From an uncultured Christensenella sp. (GTDB lineage: Bacteria > Bacillota > Clostridia > Christensenellales > UBA1242), in contig CASFFJ010000013.1 in the NCBI GenBank assembly GCA_949293915.1, positions 1-15,097 of the forward strand: a DNA stretch of 15,097 nt, read 5' to 3'. The notes under the pieces are model-generated. The model was given only the letters and a program-made list of their open reading frames with translations. It was not told the origin of the DNA and did no database searches. Shown in pieces: positions 7,296 through 13,982 of the stretch (position 1 is the first letter of the stretch; the number at the start of each line of letters is the position of its first letter). The position numbers and the translations under genes are program-made.

Positions 7296-8376
7296 TCAAG
7301 TATCCTAATAATGTCAAGGTCGTGCACGCAATCATTTTGTCCCCAATGATGCTAATACTGGTCTCTTCATCCAACATTTCATCATATGTTACTAAGTTGT
7401 CATATGCTAAATCAATGCTGGTTTTACTAAGTTTGTCGCGTTCTTTAGCAAAATCGTGAACAACAAGTTGCTCTTTTAGCTCGTAATATACTGTTACCTG
7501 TCGGACGATTGGTATAACCCTTGATATATATTCATTATACACTGAACTTTCAAAATAAGCAAACGAATTTTTGCATCTACCAGAAAATAAATGTTTCTTA
7601 AATATAAAATAATCATAAGTTGTTATTGATTTACCTGTACGCTTTAAAACTGTTTCTTCGCGCGATAATTCTGCTACACCCAAGACGTAAACAATTCCTT
7701 TAATCTCTGCCATTGGCTTGACGCTTACCTTTTCGCCTTGTGCATTAATATTGAAAGGTAGCACCAAAATATCGCCAACATTCACATAATCGCCAATTTT
7801 GACATTAGTTGTACCTGTTATGATGTTAATATCAGTAACTATGCCTTTGTACTGTGCTGTTATTGGTTCAAAACTAACATCATCATATACTAACTTTTCG
7901 CTTAAATTAATAATTATGGCTGTACCTTTTCGAATGACTGACACTTGCGCAATTCGGTCAATTTTTAGTAAAATTTTTTCAATTTCTTCGCTTGATTCGT
8001 GGTTGATTTTACCTACACCTATACCATTGTCACTAAGATAGTTGATAATGTCTGTTTTGTTTAGTTCTTCTGTGCCATATACTAAAATTTGCCAAGTATA
8101 GTTAGATGCAATTAAACAAAATAAACTACCTAAAAATACACCTATTATTAAGCCTATATTTGCAACAATCAGTTTAGGTAAGCGTTTTAATGGATTTTTT
8201 GTTATATTACTCTTGTAATTTTTTATATAACGTTTTACCTTTTTTTCATCTCTATCGTTTATTTCAAATGAAACAAAAGTTTGTCCTGTTCGTTTAAGAT
8301 TATAAAGTTTGATATTTTTTTGATTTAAAATGCGTAATAAGTTGTCAACATCATAGCCATTTAATTCAATCTTCAT
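7288..8376 (-). CDS. yqfD: Sporulation protein YqfD
   Basis: A 362-residue membrane-anchored protein of the YqfD family, made in the mother cell under sigma-E in Bacillus and needed for normal sporulation; its biochemical role is not known. Residues 1-65 form the soluble N-terminal part. One clear membrane segment covers about 68-90 (VANIGLIIGVFLGSLFCLIA), followed by a large region with the family pattern around GIGVGKINHESSEEIEKILL and GTAIIINLSEK. The length is slightly below that of the Bacillus protein. The ATG overlaps the yqfC stop (ATGA) and is preceded by GTGGAGGT, a good ribosome binding site. The end overlaps ybeY-era by 8 bp, so the cluster is cotranscribed and translationally coupled. 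Confidence 0.9.
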   Translation of the reverse strand: MKIELNGYDVDNLLRILNQKNIKLYNLKRTGQTFVSFEINDRDEKKVKRYIKNYKSNITKNPLKRLPKLIVANIGLIIGVFLGSLFCLIASNYTWQILVYGTEELNKTDIINYLSDNGIGVGKINHESSEEIEKILLKIDRIAQVSVIRKGTAIIINLSEKLVYDDVSFEPITAQYKGIVTDINIITGTTNVKIGDYVNVGDILVLPFNINAQGEKVSVKPMAEIKGIVYVLGVAELSREETVLKRTGKSITTYDYFIFKKHLFSGRCKNSFAYFESSVYNEYISRVIPIVRQVTVYYELKEQLVVHDFAKERDKLSKTSIDLAYDNLVTYDEMLDEETSISIIGDKMIACTTLTLLGYLNG

Positions 8377-8627
8377 ACAACCTCCACTGAATTAATGCTA
8401 CCAATTATCACGCAAGTCGTTTTATCTAAATATTTTACGCTCATATCAGAACCAAATACTTTTAATAATCCTTTTTTTAATTGAAACTGCATTTCGTTTG
8501 ATCCAAAACTTATCACGCTCTTAATGCCTTCGATATACAAAGATTTACCGCCTAAATTGATTATTCTATAATTGACAGAACTTAAATTGTCTGTCATAAA
8601 TTTCTCTATTTCATTAATTAAACTCAT
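8373..8627 (-). CDS. yqfC: Sporulation protein YqfC (YabP/YqfC family)
   Basis: An 84-residue protein of the YabP/YqfC family, expected in the mother cell during sporulation and always adjacent to yqfD. The family beta-strand pattern is visible as ISFGSNEMQFQLKKGLLKVF then CVIIGSINSVEV. The chosen ATG gives the usual N-terminal helix (INEIEKFMTDNLSS). No Shine-Dalgarno sequence precedes it: only seven T residues separate it from the stem of the hairpin at 8636-8665. Either the mRNA is leaderless, starting from a promoter inside that hairpin, or translation starts at Met11, which also lacks a strong ribosome binding site. Confidence 0.85.
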   Translation of the reverse strand: MSLINEIEKFMTDNLSSVNYRIINLGGKSLYIEGIKSVISFGSNEMQFQLKKGLLKVFGSDMSVKYLDKTTCVIIGSINSVEVV

Positions 8628-8665
8628 AAAAAAATATATGTCTATTCATCTAAAAATAGACATAT
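8628..8665 (-). terminator. Terminator of the Rho-like gene, abutting the yqfC start
   Basis: Perfect 11-bp stem ATATGTCTATT/AATAGACATAT (8636-8646 with 8655-8665), 8-nt loop, followed on the minus strand by seven T residues (8634-8628). The next base is the A of the yqfC ATG. It should end transcription from the Rho-like gene and isolate the yqfC cluster. Confidence 0.8.
8633..8661 (-). promoter_or_regulatory. Possible sigma-E-like promoter of yqfC
   Basis: On the minus strand GTCTATT (8661-8655) and CATATATT (8640-8633) are 14 bp apart, the sigma-E spacing. The consensus is about KMATATT and CATACAHT. The -35 agrees at 5 of 7 positions. It overlaps the terminator hairpin, so the resemblance may be chance. 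The -10 ends 5 nt before the ATG, the same geometry as at spmA. Confidence 0.35.
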
Positions 8666-8733
8666 TGCTTATTGATTATTATAATATAATATTAGTAGTC
8701 TTTTAAATAATCTTTAATGTTATTGAACAAGTG

Positions 8734-9843
8734 TTATTTTCGTTCAATAAACTTACCATCAACTAAGTCATAACTCTTATCACACAATTTATTTAATGAT
8801 AAATTGATTTTTTCATTATTAGGCACAAGCGCAATTATTGTAGCGCTACCTGAGTTACCCCCTTCTTTAGTAAGCGAAAGTAAATTCTTGGTCAAGAACA
8901 AATTGTCATCAACCAATGATATTGTCTTGACATCATCAATTAATACAATCACACGATCACCTTTCTCAACAATGCGTTTAATACGATTGATGGCAAGATT
9001 GAGTACACGCTTTGTGTTTTGCTCATCCGATATAATAGATGAAACAAATTTTTCAGTATTTTCTAAACCATCAAGGCTAACTCTATTCTTTTCAATAATT
9101 GATGGGTTGATATATAATTTTCTTCCATCCTTAACTGAATTAAGCATTTCTGTTGCAGTAATAGTAGTTTCATTATTATTGTTACAATATACAAATATCA
9201 TTTCGCCGTGTTTCATCTTTAAAAAAGAATACTCTTGGTTGTTAAACTCGATAACTTTTGTAGGTTTGATATGTCGAATGTCAAAATATTCTAATCTTGT
9301 ATCAGGCGAATATTTTGATATTGGACAAGCGTTAATCGTGAACACATCTTTGCATATAGCAGGCGAATCAATACTAGCTGGCTCAATCTCTACCTCTAAC
9401 AAATCTCCCGCACGCAAATTATATCGTTCTGCTATCTCAATAGGAACATAAACACATTCACGCGAAGTTAAATCATACGGCCTAAGTATAATCGAATTAC
9501 TGGTCAAGAACTCAACATAACCAATGAATGATTTAACATCACCTACTGTAAATTTTGGTTGATTCTGTGCCAAACTCATATATGCAGATGGCAAGCGGTC
9601 AGGATAAAGTGAATTTTGCTCTTCTGGCATAAAAACATTAATAAGTCCATATCCTACAAAATTCTTAGGTGGTCTACCTTGTTTAGTTTTAGAAATATGA
9701 CGTTCTTTTGAACCTGAATTGATAGCAATAACCTCTCGAATCAATTCATCTTTTCGTTTACTAGTAGGCGAAACAACGCCAGTACGCCTAGCAAGTGTTC
9801 GCAATTCATAAATGTTTAACTTATTTAATTGTTCTTCTGTCAT
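8734..9843 (-). CDS. Degenerate Rho-like protein without a P-loop
   Basis: A 369-residue protein with the domain order of transcription termination factor Rho. Residues 6-40 (LNKLNIYELRTLARRTG) match the Rho N-terminal helical domain. Residues about 108-154 (IGYVEFLTSNSIILRP, then NLRAGDLLEVEIEP) match the cold-shock-like RNA-binding domain. Residues 277-340 match the ATPase core around Walker B: RIKRIVEKGDRVIVLIDD resembles Rho AKRLVE-G-DVVILLDS, and SGSATIIALV resembles GSLTIIATALV. The Walker A segment PPKAGKTT is replaced by NNNNETT (221-227), so ATP hydrolysis is unlikely. GRPPK at 57-60 is AT-hook-like. An upstream TTG at 9891 would extend the frame, but the ATG at 9843 has GAAGGA in front and the promoter lies between, so I use the ATG. 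Inference: an RNA-binding Rho relative with a regulatory or structural role. Confidence 0.75.
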   Translation of the reverse strand: MTEEQLNKLNIYELRTLARRTGVVSPTSKRKDELIREVIAINSGSKERHISKTKQGRPPKNFVGYGLINVFMPEEQNSLYPDRLPSAYMSLAQNQPKFTVGDVKSFIGYVEFLTSNSIILRPYDLTSRECVYVPIEIAERYNLRAGDLLEVEIEPASIDSPAICKDVFTINACPISKYSPDTRLEYFDIRHIKPTKVIEFNNQEYSFLKMKHGEMIFVYCNNNNETTITATEMLNSVKDGRKLYINPSIIEKNRVSLDGLENTEKFVSSIISDEQNTKRVLNLAINRIKRIVEKGDRVIVLIDDVKTISLVDDNLFLTKNLLSLTKEGGNSGSATIIALVPNNEKINLSLNKLCDKSYDLVDGKFIERK

Positions 9844-9870
9844 AATTCCTTCTTTTGAATATACAAAAAA

Positions 9871-9899
9871 ATGATAACAAAATTTAGACAAAAAGTAAA
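9871..9899 (-). promoter_or_regulatory. Sigma-A type promoter of the Rho-like gene
   Basis: On the minus strand TTTACT (9899-9894) and TATCAT (9876-9871) are separated by 17 bp. Transcription would start near 9864, about 20 nt before the ATG at 9843, and the AAGAAGGA ribosome binding site lies in that leader. This supports the 9843 start over the upstream TTG. Confidence 0.6.
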
Positions 9900-10029
9900 G
9901 TGAATTTTATATTTTCGTAAAAATTTCTTAATTTTTGTAAAAAAATATATAAAATTAAGTGAAGATATTAAATTTATAATTGTTTTTTGTTATAATATTA
10001 GAAAAACTTAAACATTAAAAAAACAAAAA

Positions 10030-10377
10030 TCAGGCTGTTATACCTAAACTTATTAATATCGCAATATCGACTTTTTGCATAGTAGGTTCATCAAGCGTGC
10101 CTATTTTTTCTTTTAACCTACGCTTGTCTAGTGTTCGTATTTGCTCTAATAATACGACACTATCTTTTGTTAAGTTATATTTGGTTTTGTCAAGTTCTAT
10201 GTGTGTTGGAAGTTTTGCCTTACTGAGTTGACTAGTGATTGCAGCAATTATGACAGTTGGGCTGTATTTATTACCAACATCATTCTGCACCACTAAAACA
10301 GGACGAGTCCCGCCTTGTTCACTGCCAACAACCGGACTCAAATCTGCATAATAAATGTCGCCACGACTAACTTCCAT
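10030..10377 (-). CDS. mazF: MazF/EndoA-type endoribonuclease toxin
   Basis: A 115-residue PemK/MazF toxin, an mRNA interferase that cleaves single-stranded RNA at a short motif. The family signatures are RGDIYYADLSPVVGSEQGG, TRPVLVVQND, then a segment with SPTVIIAAITSQLSKAKLPT and LLEQIRTLDKRRL. It is close to the chromosomal EndoA group of Firmicutes. AAAGGAG lies just before a GTG-ATG pair; the ATG at 10377 has the better spacing. The gene overlaps the upstream putative antitoxin by 11 bp, the standard toxin-antitoxin coupling. No clear terminator follows: only a T-rich run comes after the TGA stop. Catalytic Arg and Thr positions look kept, so the toxin is probably active. Confidence 0.95.
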   Translation of the reverse strand: MEVSRGDIYYADLSPVVGSEQGGTRPVLVVQNDVGNKYSPTVIIAAITSQLSKAKLPTHIELDKTKYNLTKDSVVLLEQIRTLDKRRLKEKIGTLDEPTMQKVDIAILISLGITA

Positions 10378-10567
10378 CACGCTCCTTTAAAAACCGCAAA
10401 GTCACTGACAAATCATCAATTTTATCAAAATCATTCATCAATTCATCAATAGCCAATAGGTATTCATTATCAGTATATGCAGTTGTTATAATTCTTGGCA
10501 TTTTAGGTCGAGTAATTTCATTTAATTTTGACAGATAATTGATGTATTCATTAATCAGTTTGTCCAT
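10367..10567 (-). CDS. Putative antitoxin of the MazF pair, family not recognised
   Basis: A 66-residue acidic-to-neutral protein with a good ribosome binding site (AAAGGGG) and an end overlapping mazF by 11 bp, so translation is coupled. It begins MDKLINEYINYLSKLNEITR and later reads LAIDELMNDFDKIDDLSV. I see no MazE AbrB-type fold and no clear ribbon-helix-helix DNA-binding motif of the EndoAI type, which is the usual Firmicute partner. The predicted helices could wrap MazF as antitoxins do. Assignment as antitoxin rests on position, size and overlap only. Confidence 0.6.
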   Translation of the reverse strand: MDKLINEYINYLSKLNEITRPKMPRIITTAYTDNEYLLAIDELMNDFDKIDDLSVTLRFLKERDGS

Positions 10568-10589
10568 ATTTTCCCCTTTTGTTAAATAT

Positions 10590-11030
10590 TTAAACCTTAA
10601 ATAATTGTTTTTTCAATTTTTCGCAAAAATCTTCTTGGATTTTCTTAAATTCTGTAACAAGCACTAATAATTCTTGATTTGAAGTAGTGCAGTCTTTTTG
10701 TGCTTTTATAGTATCAATGATGCCCATAGTCGTACCTGTAATCATCATTTCTACTATATGCCTTGGGGTATTATCCGCCCAGAGTGAAAAATAAATCATT
10801 GTAGTTTGTTTCATCTTTTTGAACACACTATTATCTTTTAATTCAACATCTAAATTAACAGCTAAAATATCGCATTTTTCGGCAAATTTATCATACATAT
10901 CAAATTGTTTTTGCAGTAATTTTTTTAGCTCTCCATCTGGCAGTTTTTTCATCACTTTTTCTATACTTAACATTCCAATTTGAGCATCTTGGTACAAGCG
11001 ATTTAATAATTTAAGTTCTTGATTTAACAT
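10590..11030 (-). CDS. Uncharacterised four-helix-bundle-like protein
   Basis: A 146-residue, almost entirely helical protein starting MLNQELKLLNRLYQDAQIGM, with a central TTMIYFSLWADNTPRHIVEM and a MMITGTTMGIIDTIKAQ segment near the middle. The layout resembles ferritin-like or DUF2383-like four-helix bundles common as hypothetical proteins in gut Clostridia; I see no obvious diiron ligand set. No signal peptide or membrane segment. The ATG at 11030 has GGAGG in front, so I prefer it to a start 19 codons upstream. It is 22 bp upstream of the putative antitoxin gene and may share its transcript. No function can be assigned. Confidence 0.75.
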   Translation of the reverse strand: MLNQELKLLNRLYQDAQIGMLSIEKVMKKLPDGELKKLLQKQFDMYDKFAEKCDILAVNLDVELKDNSVFKKMKQTTMIYFSLWADNTPRHIVEMMITGTTMGIIDTIKAQKDCTTSNQELLVLVTEFKKIQEDFCEKLKKQLFKV

Positions 11031-11562
11031 AAGTCCTCCACTGCTAGTTTGGTTGTAAAAAAGATTTTTATTCAAAACAAAAAACAATTAAAATTTTAAA
11101 TAAAAATAAAATAATTAAATAAAAATTTCATTAATACAAACTACAAAAAAAGTAAAAATTTTATATTTTTTATTAAAAAATGCAAAAAAATTAAAAAAAT
11201 CACTAAAAAAACGAATTTTTTTTATTTTTTATCAATTAAAACAAAAAATTTATTACGCTATATTCTAAAAATTATTTTGATTAATATAATAAAATAAAAA
11301 AAATAATTTATAAGTTTTAACAAATTTATTTTAATTTTTTGTTAATGCAACATTATTTTAAACTATAAGATTATAGTAATTTTTCTTGAGATTTTAAATG
11401 GGCAATTTTAAAATTGATAAGTATATATTTTCGTTGTACTTAAAATCTAAATCATCCTTGTTCATAAACTCTTTACTATTATTAGTTTAAATCAATCCTC
11501 AAATAATACTGAAAATAACACTCATTTTTTTTAATAAACAATCCACAACTTTTAACTATGAA
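11031..11562. other. Extremely AT-rich gene-less stretch
   Basis: More than 500 bases with long A and T runs. I find no gene, RNA or clear promoter. The longest plus-strand frame with an ATG (11398-11490, 30 codons) has no ribosome binding site and is low in complexity. Imperfect inverted repeats of A/T-only type (for example around 11391-11415) are expected by chance at this composition. Confidence 0.6.
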
Positions 11563-11586
11563 AAAATGCACCTTTTGGTGCATTTT
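11563..11586 (-). terminator. Terminator of thyX
   Basis: AAAATGCACC-TTTT-GGTGCATTTT (11563-11586), a 10-bp perfect stem with a 4-nt loop, starts 3 nt after the thyX stop and ends in a T-run on the minus strand (11566-11561). Its symmetry means it could act in both directions. Confidence 0.9.
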
Positions 11587-11588
11587 AA

Positions 11589-12755
11589 TTAAATTTTTCT
11601 TGTTTCATTTATTCCATCTTTAAAGCCACATGGTGCCGTACATGTATAGTCTGGGAAAGTACATCTTGAACCATACGTATAACGCTCTAATTCATCTGCA
11701 CGGGCGTGATTCTTTTCTTGTAGCGCACGAAGATAAGTTTTCAATATCAAATTAGTTTGGTCATTGATTTCTTTTTGCGCAAAAGTGCATTTCCTTTCTT
11801 TCATCTTCAATATGAAGTTGTCCATTGTCCCCATCTCATTTATTTGTATCAATTGCCCTTGTGGAACATTGATGGCAAGTTTGTTACAATCTGCAATCCA
11901 TTCTTCCACTAGTTGTGGCGAAGTCAATAAAATAGGCGGAACATAAAATTCTTTAGTATTAAGTAGATTTATATTGTAACTAAGTGTTCTATGCCTTTGC
12001 GCTTGTGCAAGTTGTGCATACGAGCCTTTGTAACTTGTGGCATAAACATCGCCAAAATATTGCTCAATCTGTCCTTTTGTGTTGAATAGAGACAATTCTC
12101 GATTCTTTTCATTTGTTTGAAGTTTTTCATCAAGATAAGGCAATTTTTCAAGTGCTGAACACAAATTTTCTATTTCTGGCTTCAACATCTCGACAACTGT
12201 ATTATTGTTGCGCTTATTTAAAAATTTTTGCAACAATGAATACAATATATTCAATTGCCTATACGAACATGTGTATACCATTGATGTAGGCGTAAAAACT
12301 GATGTTAAATAGCGAGCGTTTTCTTGTGCTAATTTGTTTATTTTTGTTTCAGTGAAAAATGCTGGCTGATTACCATATTTATCCTTAATGGCTTTATTAA
12401 ATTTTTCAAGCCATTTATCGTACAAGCGTTGCTCATCTTCTTTTAACACCATTTTTGTGTATCGTGCTGATTTCTCACTTGTAGTGTACATTTTTTCGTT
12501 ATTAATAATCATTGCCAAGATTTTTGGAATATCTTCTATGTACAACGAAACATATTCATGGTCATATACGCTGTGATGTCCGCTATTTTTAGTTTGGTTT
12601 ACCCGCTTCTTAGTCTTTTCAATATCCTCATTAAGCAGCCCGTCAAAACTACTAGGCATATAGCACACGCCCGCTGTGTGCCCGCTGAAAATATCAAATT
12701 CTTCTTTGCTCATAAATTGCTTGCTGTTGGTTGTTGCTATCAAATCTATCTTCAT
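11589..12755 (-). CDS. thyX: Flavin-dependent thymidylate synthase, long two-domain form
   Basis: ThyX makes dTMP from dUMP with methylene-tetrahydrofolate, FAD and NADPH. At 388 residues it is much longer than the usual 220-250 residue ThyX and appears to hold two ThyX-like units. The first has GHHSVYDHEY (59-68) and SEKSARY (93-99). The second has AQRHRTLSYNINLL (252-265), the RHR-x-x-S signature. In single-domain ThyX both RHRxxS and SxRY lie in one motif; here they are split between the halves, so one active site may need both. C-terminal Cys365, Cys372 and Cys376 in RCTFPDYTCTAPCGF could bind a metal. The ATG follows AAAGGAG at good spacing, with a promoter upstream and a terminator downstream, so it is monocistronic. 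Which enzyme activity it has is inferred. Confidence 0.85.
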   Translation of the reverse strand: MKIDLIATTNSKQFMSKEEFDIFSGHTAGVCYMPSSFDGLLNEDIEKTKKRVNQTKNSGHHSVYDHEYVSLYIEDIPKILAMIINNEKMYTTSEKSARYTKMVLKEDEQRLYDKWLEKFNKAIKDKYGNQPAFFTETKINKLAQENARYLTSVFTPTSMVYTCSYRQLNILYSLLQKFLNKRNNNTVVEMLKPEIENLCSALEKLPYLDEKLQTNEKNRELSLFNTKGQIEQYFGDVYATSYKGSYAQLAQAQRHRTLSYNINLLNTKEFYVPPILLTSPQLVEEWIADCNKLAINVPQGQLIQINEMGTMDNFILKMKERKCTFAQKEINDQTNLILKTYLRALQEKNHARADELERYTYGSRCTFPDYTCTAPCGFKDGINETRKI

Positions 12756-12778
12756 CCTTCGCTCCTTTTTCTAAAATT

Positions 12779-12807
12779 AATTTATCACATGTCAAAATGT
12801 TTGTCAA
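12779..12807 (-). promoter_or_regulatory. Sigma-A type promoter of thyX
   Basis: On the minus strand TTGACA (12807-12802) and TAAATT (12784-12779) are 17 bp apart. The expected start site lies just upstream of the AAAGGAG ribosome binding site of thyX. Confidence 0.6.
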
Positions 12808-12832
12808 TATCTATTTTTAAATGTTCTTTGTG

Positions 12833-12860
12833 AAAAAAAGCGCGGGTGTTACCCCATGCT
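12833..12860 (-). terminator. Terminator of the metal exporter gene
   Basis: On the minus strand AGCATGGG pairs with CCCGCGCT (one mismatch, one G-T pair; 12839-12860, 6-nt loop) and is followed by seven T residues (12839-12833). It lies 45 bp after the stop at 12906. A second, weaker hairpin (ATGCTT/AAGCAT) lies between them. Confidence 0.7.
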
Positions 12861-12905
12861 TTTATCTAATCTCAAAATGCTTTTATAAGCATAATGTGTC
12901 AAAAA

Positions 12906-13841
12906 TTAAATGAAATTGAGCGCGTATCCCACAATCAAACTTGGGATAATCAACATAGCAAAAATAAATAAATTTTCTTTAACATTTTTGTTTTGCTTAA
13001 CTAGGATTATTAAACCTAATCCTGCATTGACACATAACCCCGCCACCAATGCACCAAAACTAAGTCCGCCCATTAAGAATAGTTCAGTAATACATACACT
13101 GGCAGCACAATTAGGTATTAAACCAATAATAACAGCTAGTAATGGTTGAAGATATAAACTTGCATCCAAGAAGTTGATGAGTGCATCTTCGCCTATCCAA
13201 ATGTGCGTAATACAGCCAAATATAATGTTAATAATCAATATAAACGCACTAATTTTTAAGCAATGCAACAATGGGTGTAACCAGTCAAAAGTCTTGCTCT
13301 CCACATGATGATGACAGCATCCACCATGTTCGATTTCTTTACTATCATCGTTCTCTAAATGTTCATTAATCTCGCTGTGTGATTGATCACTATATTCGTG
13401 CGAGTGCTTATCCGCAACAACAACTCTTGGTGTTTTAAAAATCAGTTTATACAACCCCATTGAAACATAACCAATCACTATTCCAAACACCAATTTAATA
13501 CCTATCAATGCAAATAACCAACCAATGCTACTAGGATTAGCAATCATAATTGGTATTGCTTCATCGCTTGTAGCAATATACACTGCAATCAATGCACCTA
13601 TTGATAACTTGTTTTTAGAAAAAAGGTCAGTACATATCACAGAAAATCCACATTGTGGCACACAGCCCATACACGCACCAACTATTGGGCTAGCATTCCC
13701 TTGTAACAATTTATTTTTTTTCCATTTTACAGCGCACTTAAATTCAATCAATTCAATTAAATAATAGACAACAAAAAGCAGTGGCAAAATTTTTGCCGTA
13801 TCAATCACTGCCTCTAATAAAACTTCTAAATAATGCTTCAT
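12906..13841 (-). CDS. Putative manganese/heavy-metal exporter (ArsP_2-like permease)
   Basis: A 311-residue multi-spanning membrane protein of the putative 10-TM heavy-metal exporter group, often annotated as putative manganese transporter. Each half carries a related motif: GACMGCVPQCGFSVICTDLF with ATSDEAIPIM (56-99), and GLIPNCAASVCITELFLMGG (240-259) with GALVAGL. The halves look like an internal repeat, which suggests a pseudo-symmetric pore with conserved Cys, Pro and Asn or Gln residues. A cytoplasmic or external loop (about 145-182) has eight His, two adjacent Cys and many acidic residues, a likely metal-binding loop. A TAGGA-type ribosome binding site precedes the ATG. The gene lies 4 bp after a tiny hydrophobic peptide gene and shares its promoter. 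The substrate is inferred from family naming. Confidence 0.85.
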   Translation of the reverse strand: MKHYLEVLLEAVIDTAKILPLLFVVYYLIELIEFKCAVKWKKNKLLQGNASPIVGACMGCVPQCGFSVICTDLFSKNKLSIGALIAVYIATSDEAIPIMIANPSSIGWLFALIGIKLVFGIVIGYVSMGLYKLIFKTPRVVVADKHSHEYSDQSHSEINEHLENDDSKEIEHGGCCHHHVESKTFDWLHPLLHCLKISAFILIINIIFGCITHIWIGEDALINFLDASLYLQPLLAVIIGLIPNCAASVCITELFLMGGLSFGALVAGLCVNAGLGLIILVKQNKNVKENLFIFAMLIIPSLIVGYALNFI

Positions 13842-13845
13842 TTGA

Positions 13846-13929
13846 CTATCCTATCCACCCACAACTATACGCCACGCTAAAAACAATCACTATTAACGCA
13901 AAAAGTAAAATTAATTTAATAATCTTCAT
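13846..13929 (-). CDS. Tiny hydrophobic peptide (27 aa), probably leaderless
   Basis: A frame starting MKIIKLILLFALIVIVFSVA and ending a few residues later in YSCGWIG. It looks like a single membrane helix or a signal-peptide-like leader. A sigma-A promoter lies so close that transcription should begin within a few bases of the ATG, leaving no room for a Shine-Dalgarno sequence. The stop is 4 bp before the exporter ATG, so the peptide could couple translation or act as a small accessory subunit. The lysines followed by an unbroken hydrophobic run argue against a chance frame. No family is recognised. Confidence 0.5.
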   Translation of the reverse strand: MKIIKLILLFALIVIVFSVAYSCGWIG

Positions 13930-13936
13930 AATCTTT

Positions 13937-13965
13937 ATTATAACATAATTTGAATTATATTTCAA
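13937..13965 (-). promoter_or_regulatory. Sigma-A promoter of the peptide-exporter operon
   Basis: On the minus strand TTGAAA (13965-13960) and a perfect TATAAT (13942-13937) are separated by 17 bp. The expected start is near 13930, one base before the peptide ATG. The spacer contains an inverted repeat ATAATT-TG-AATTAT (13945-13958), a possible metal-responsive operator; the regulator is unknown. Confidence 0.75.
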
Positions 13966-13982
13966 TCATATAATGCTCTTTT

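Noticed and set aside
8804..9451. A 215-codon plus-strand frame opposite the Rho-like gene
   Set aside because: Its product is a hydrophobic, serine-rich shadow without a motif or ribosome binding site, and the minus-strand frame shows clear Rho-type domains.
9844..9891. N-terminal extension of the Rho-like gene from a TTG at 9891
   Set aside because: The TTG lies upstream of the predicted transcription start and has no ribosome binding site; the ATG at 9843 has both in order.
10015..10045. Terminator after mazF
   Set aside because: Only a T-rich run and a 3-bp stem can be formed, which is too weak to call.
11100..11400. AT-rich stretch considered as a replication origin or CRISPR leader
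   Set aside because: No DnaA boxes, iterated repeats or spacer arrays are visible; the composition alone is not evidence.
11398..11490. Plus-strand frame of 30 codons in the AT-rich gap
   Set aside because: No ribosome binding site, low-complexity Leu/Ser/Lys content, and no similar frame nearby; expected by chance.
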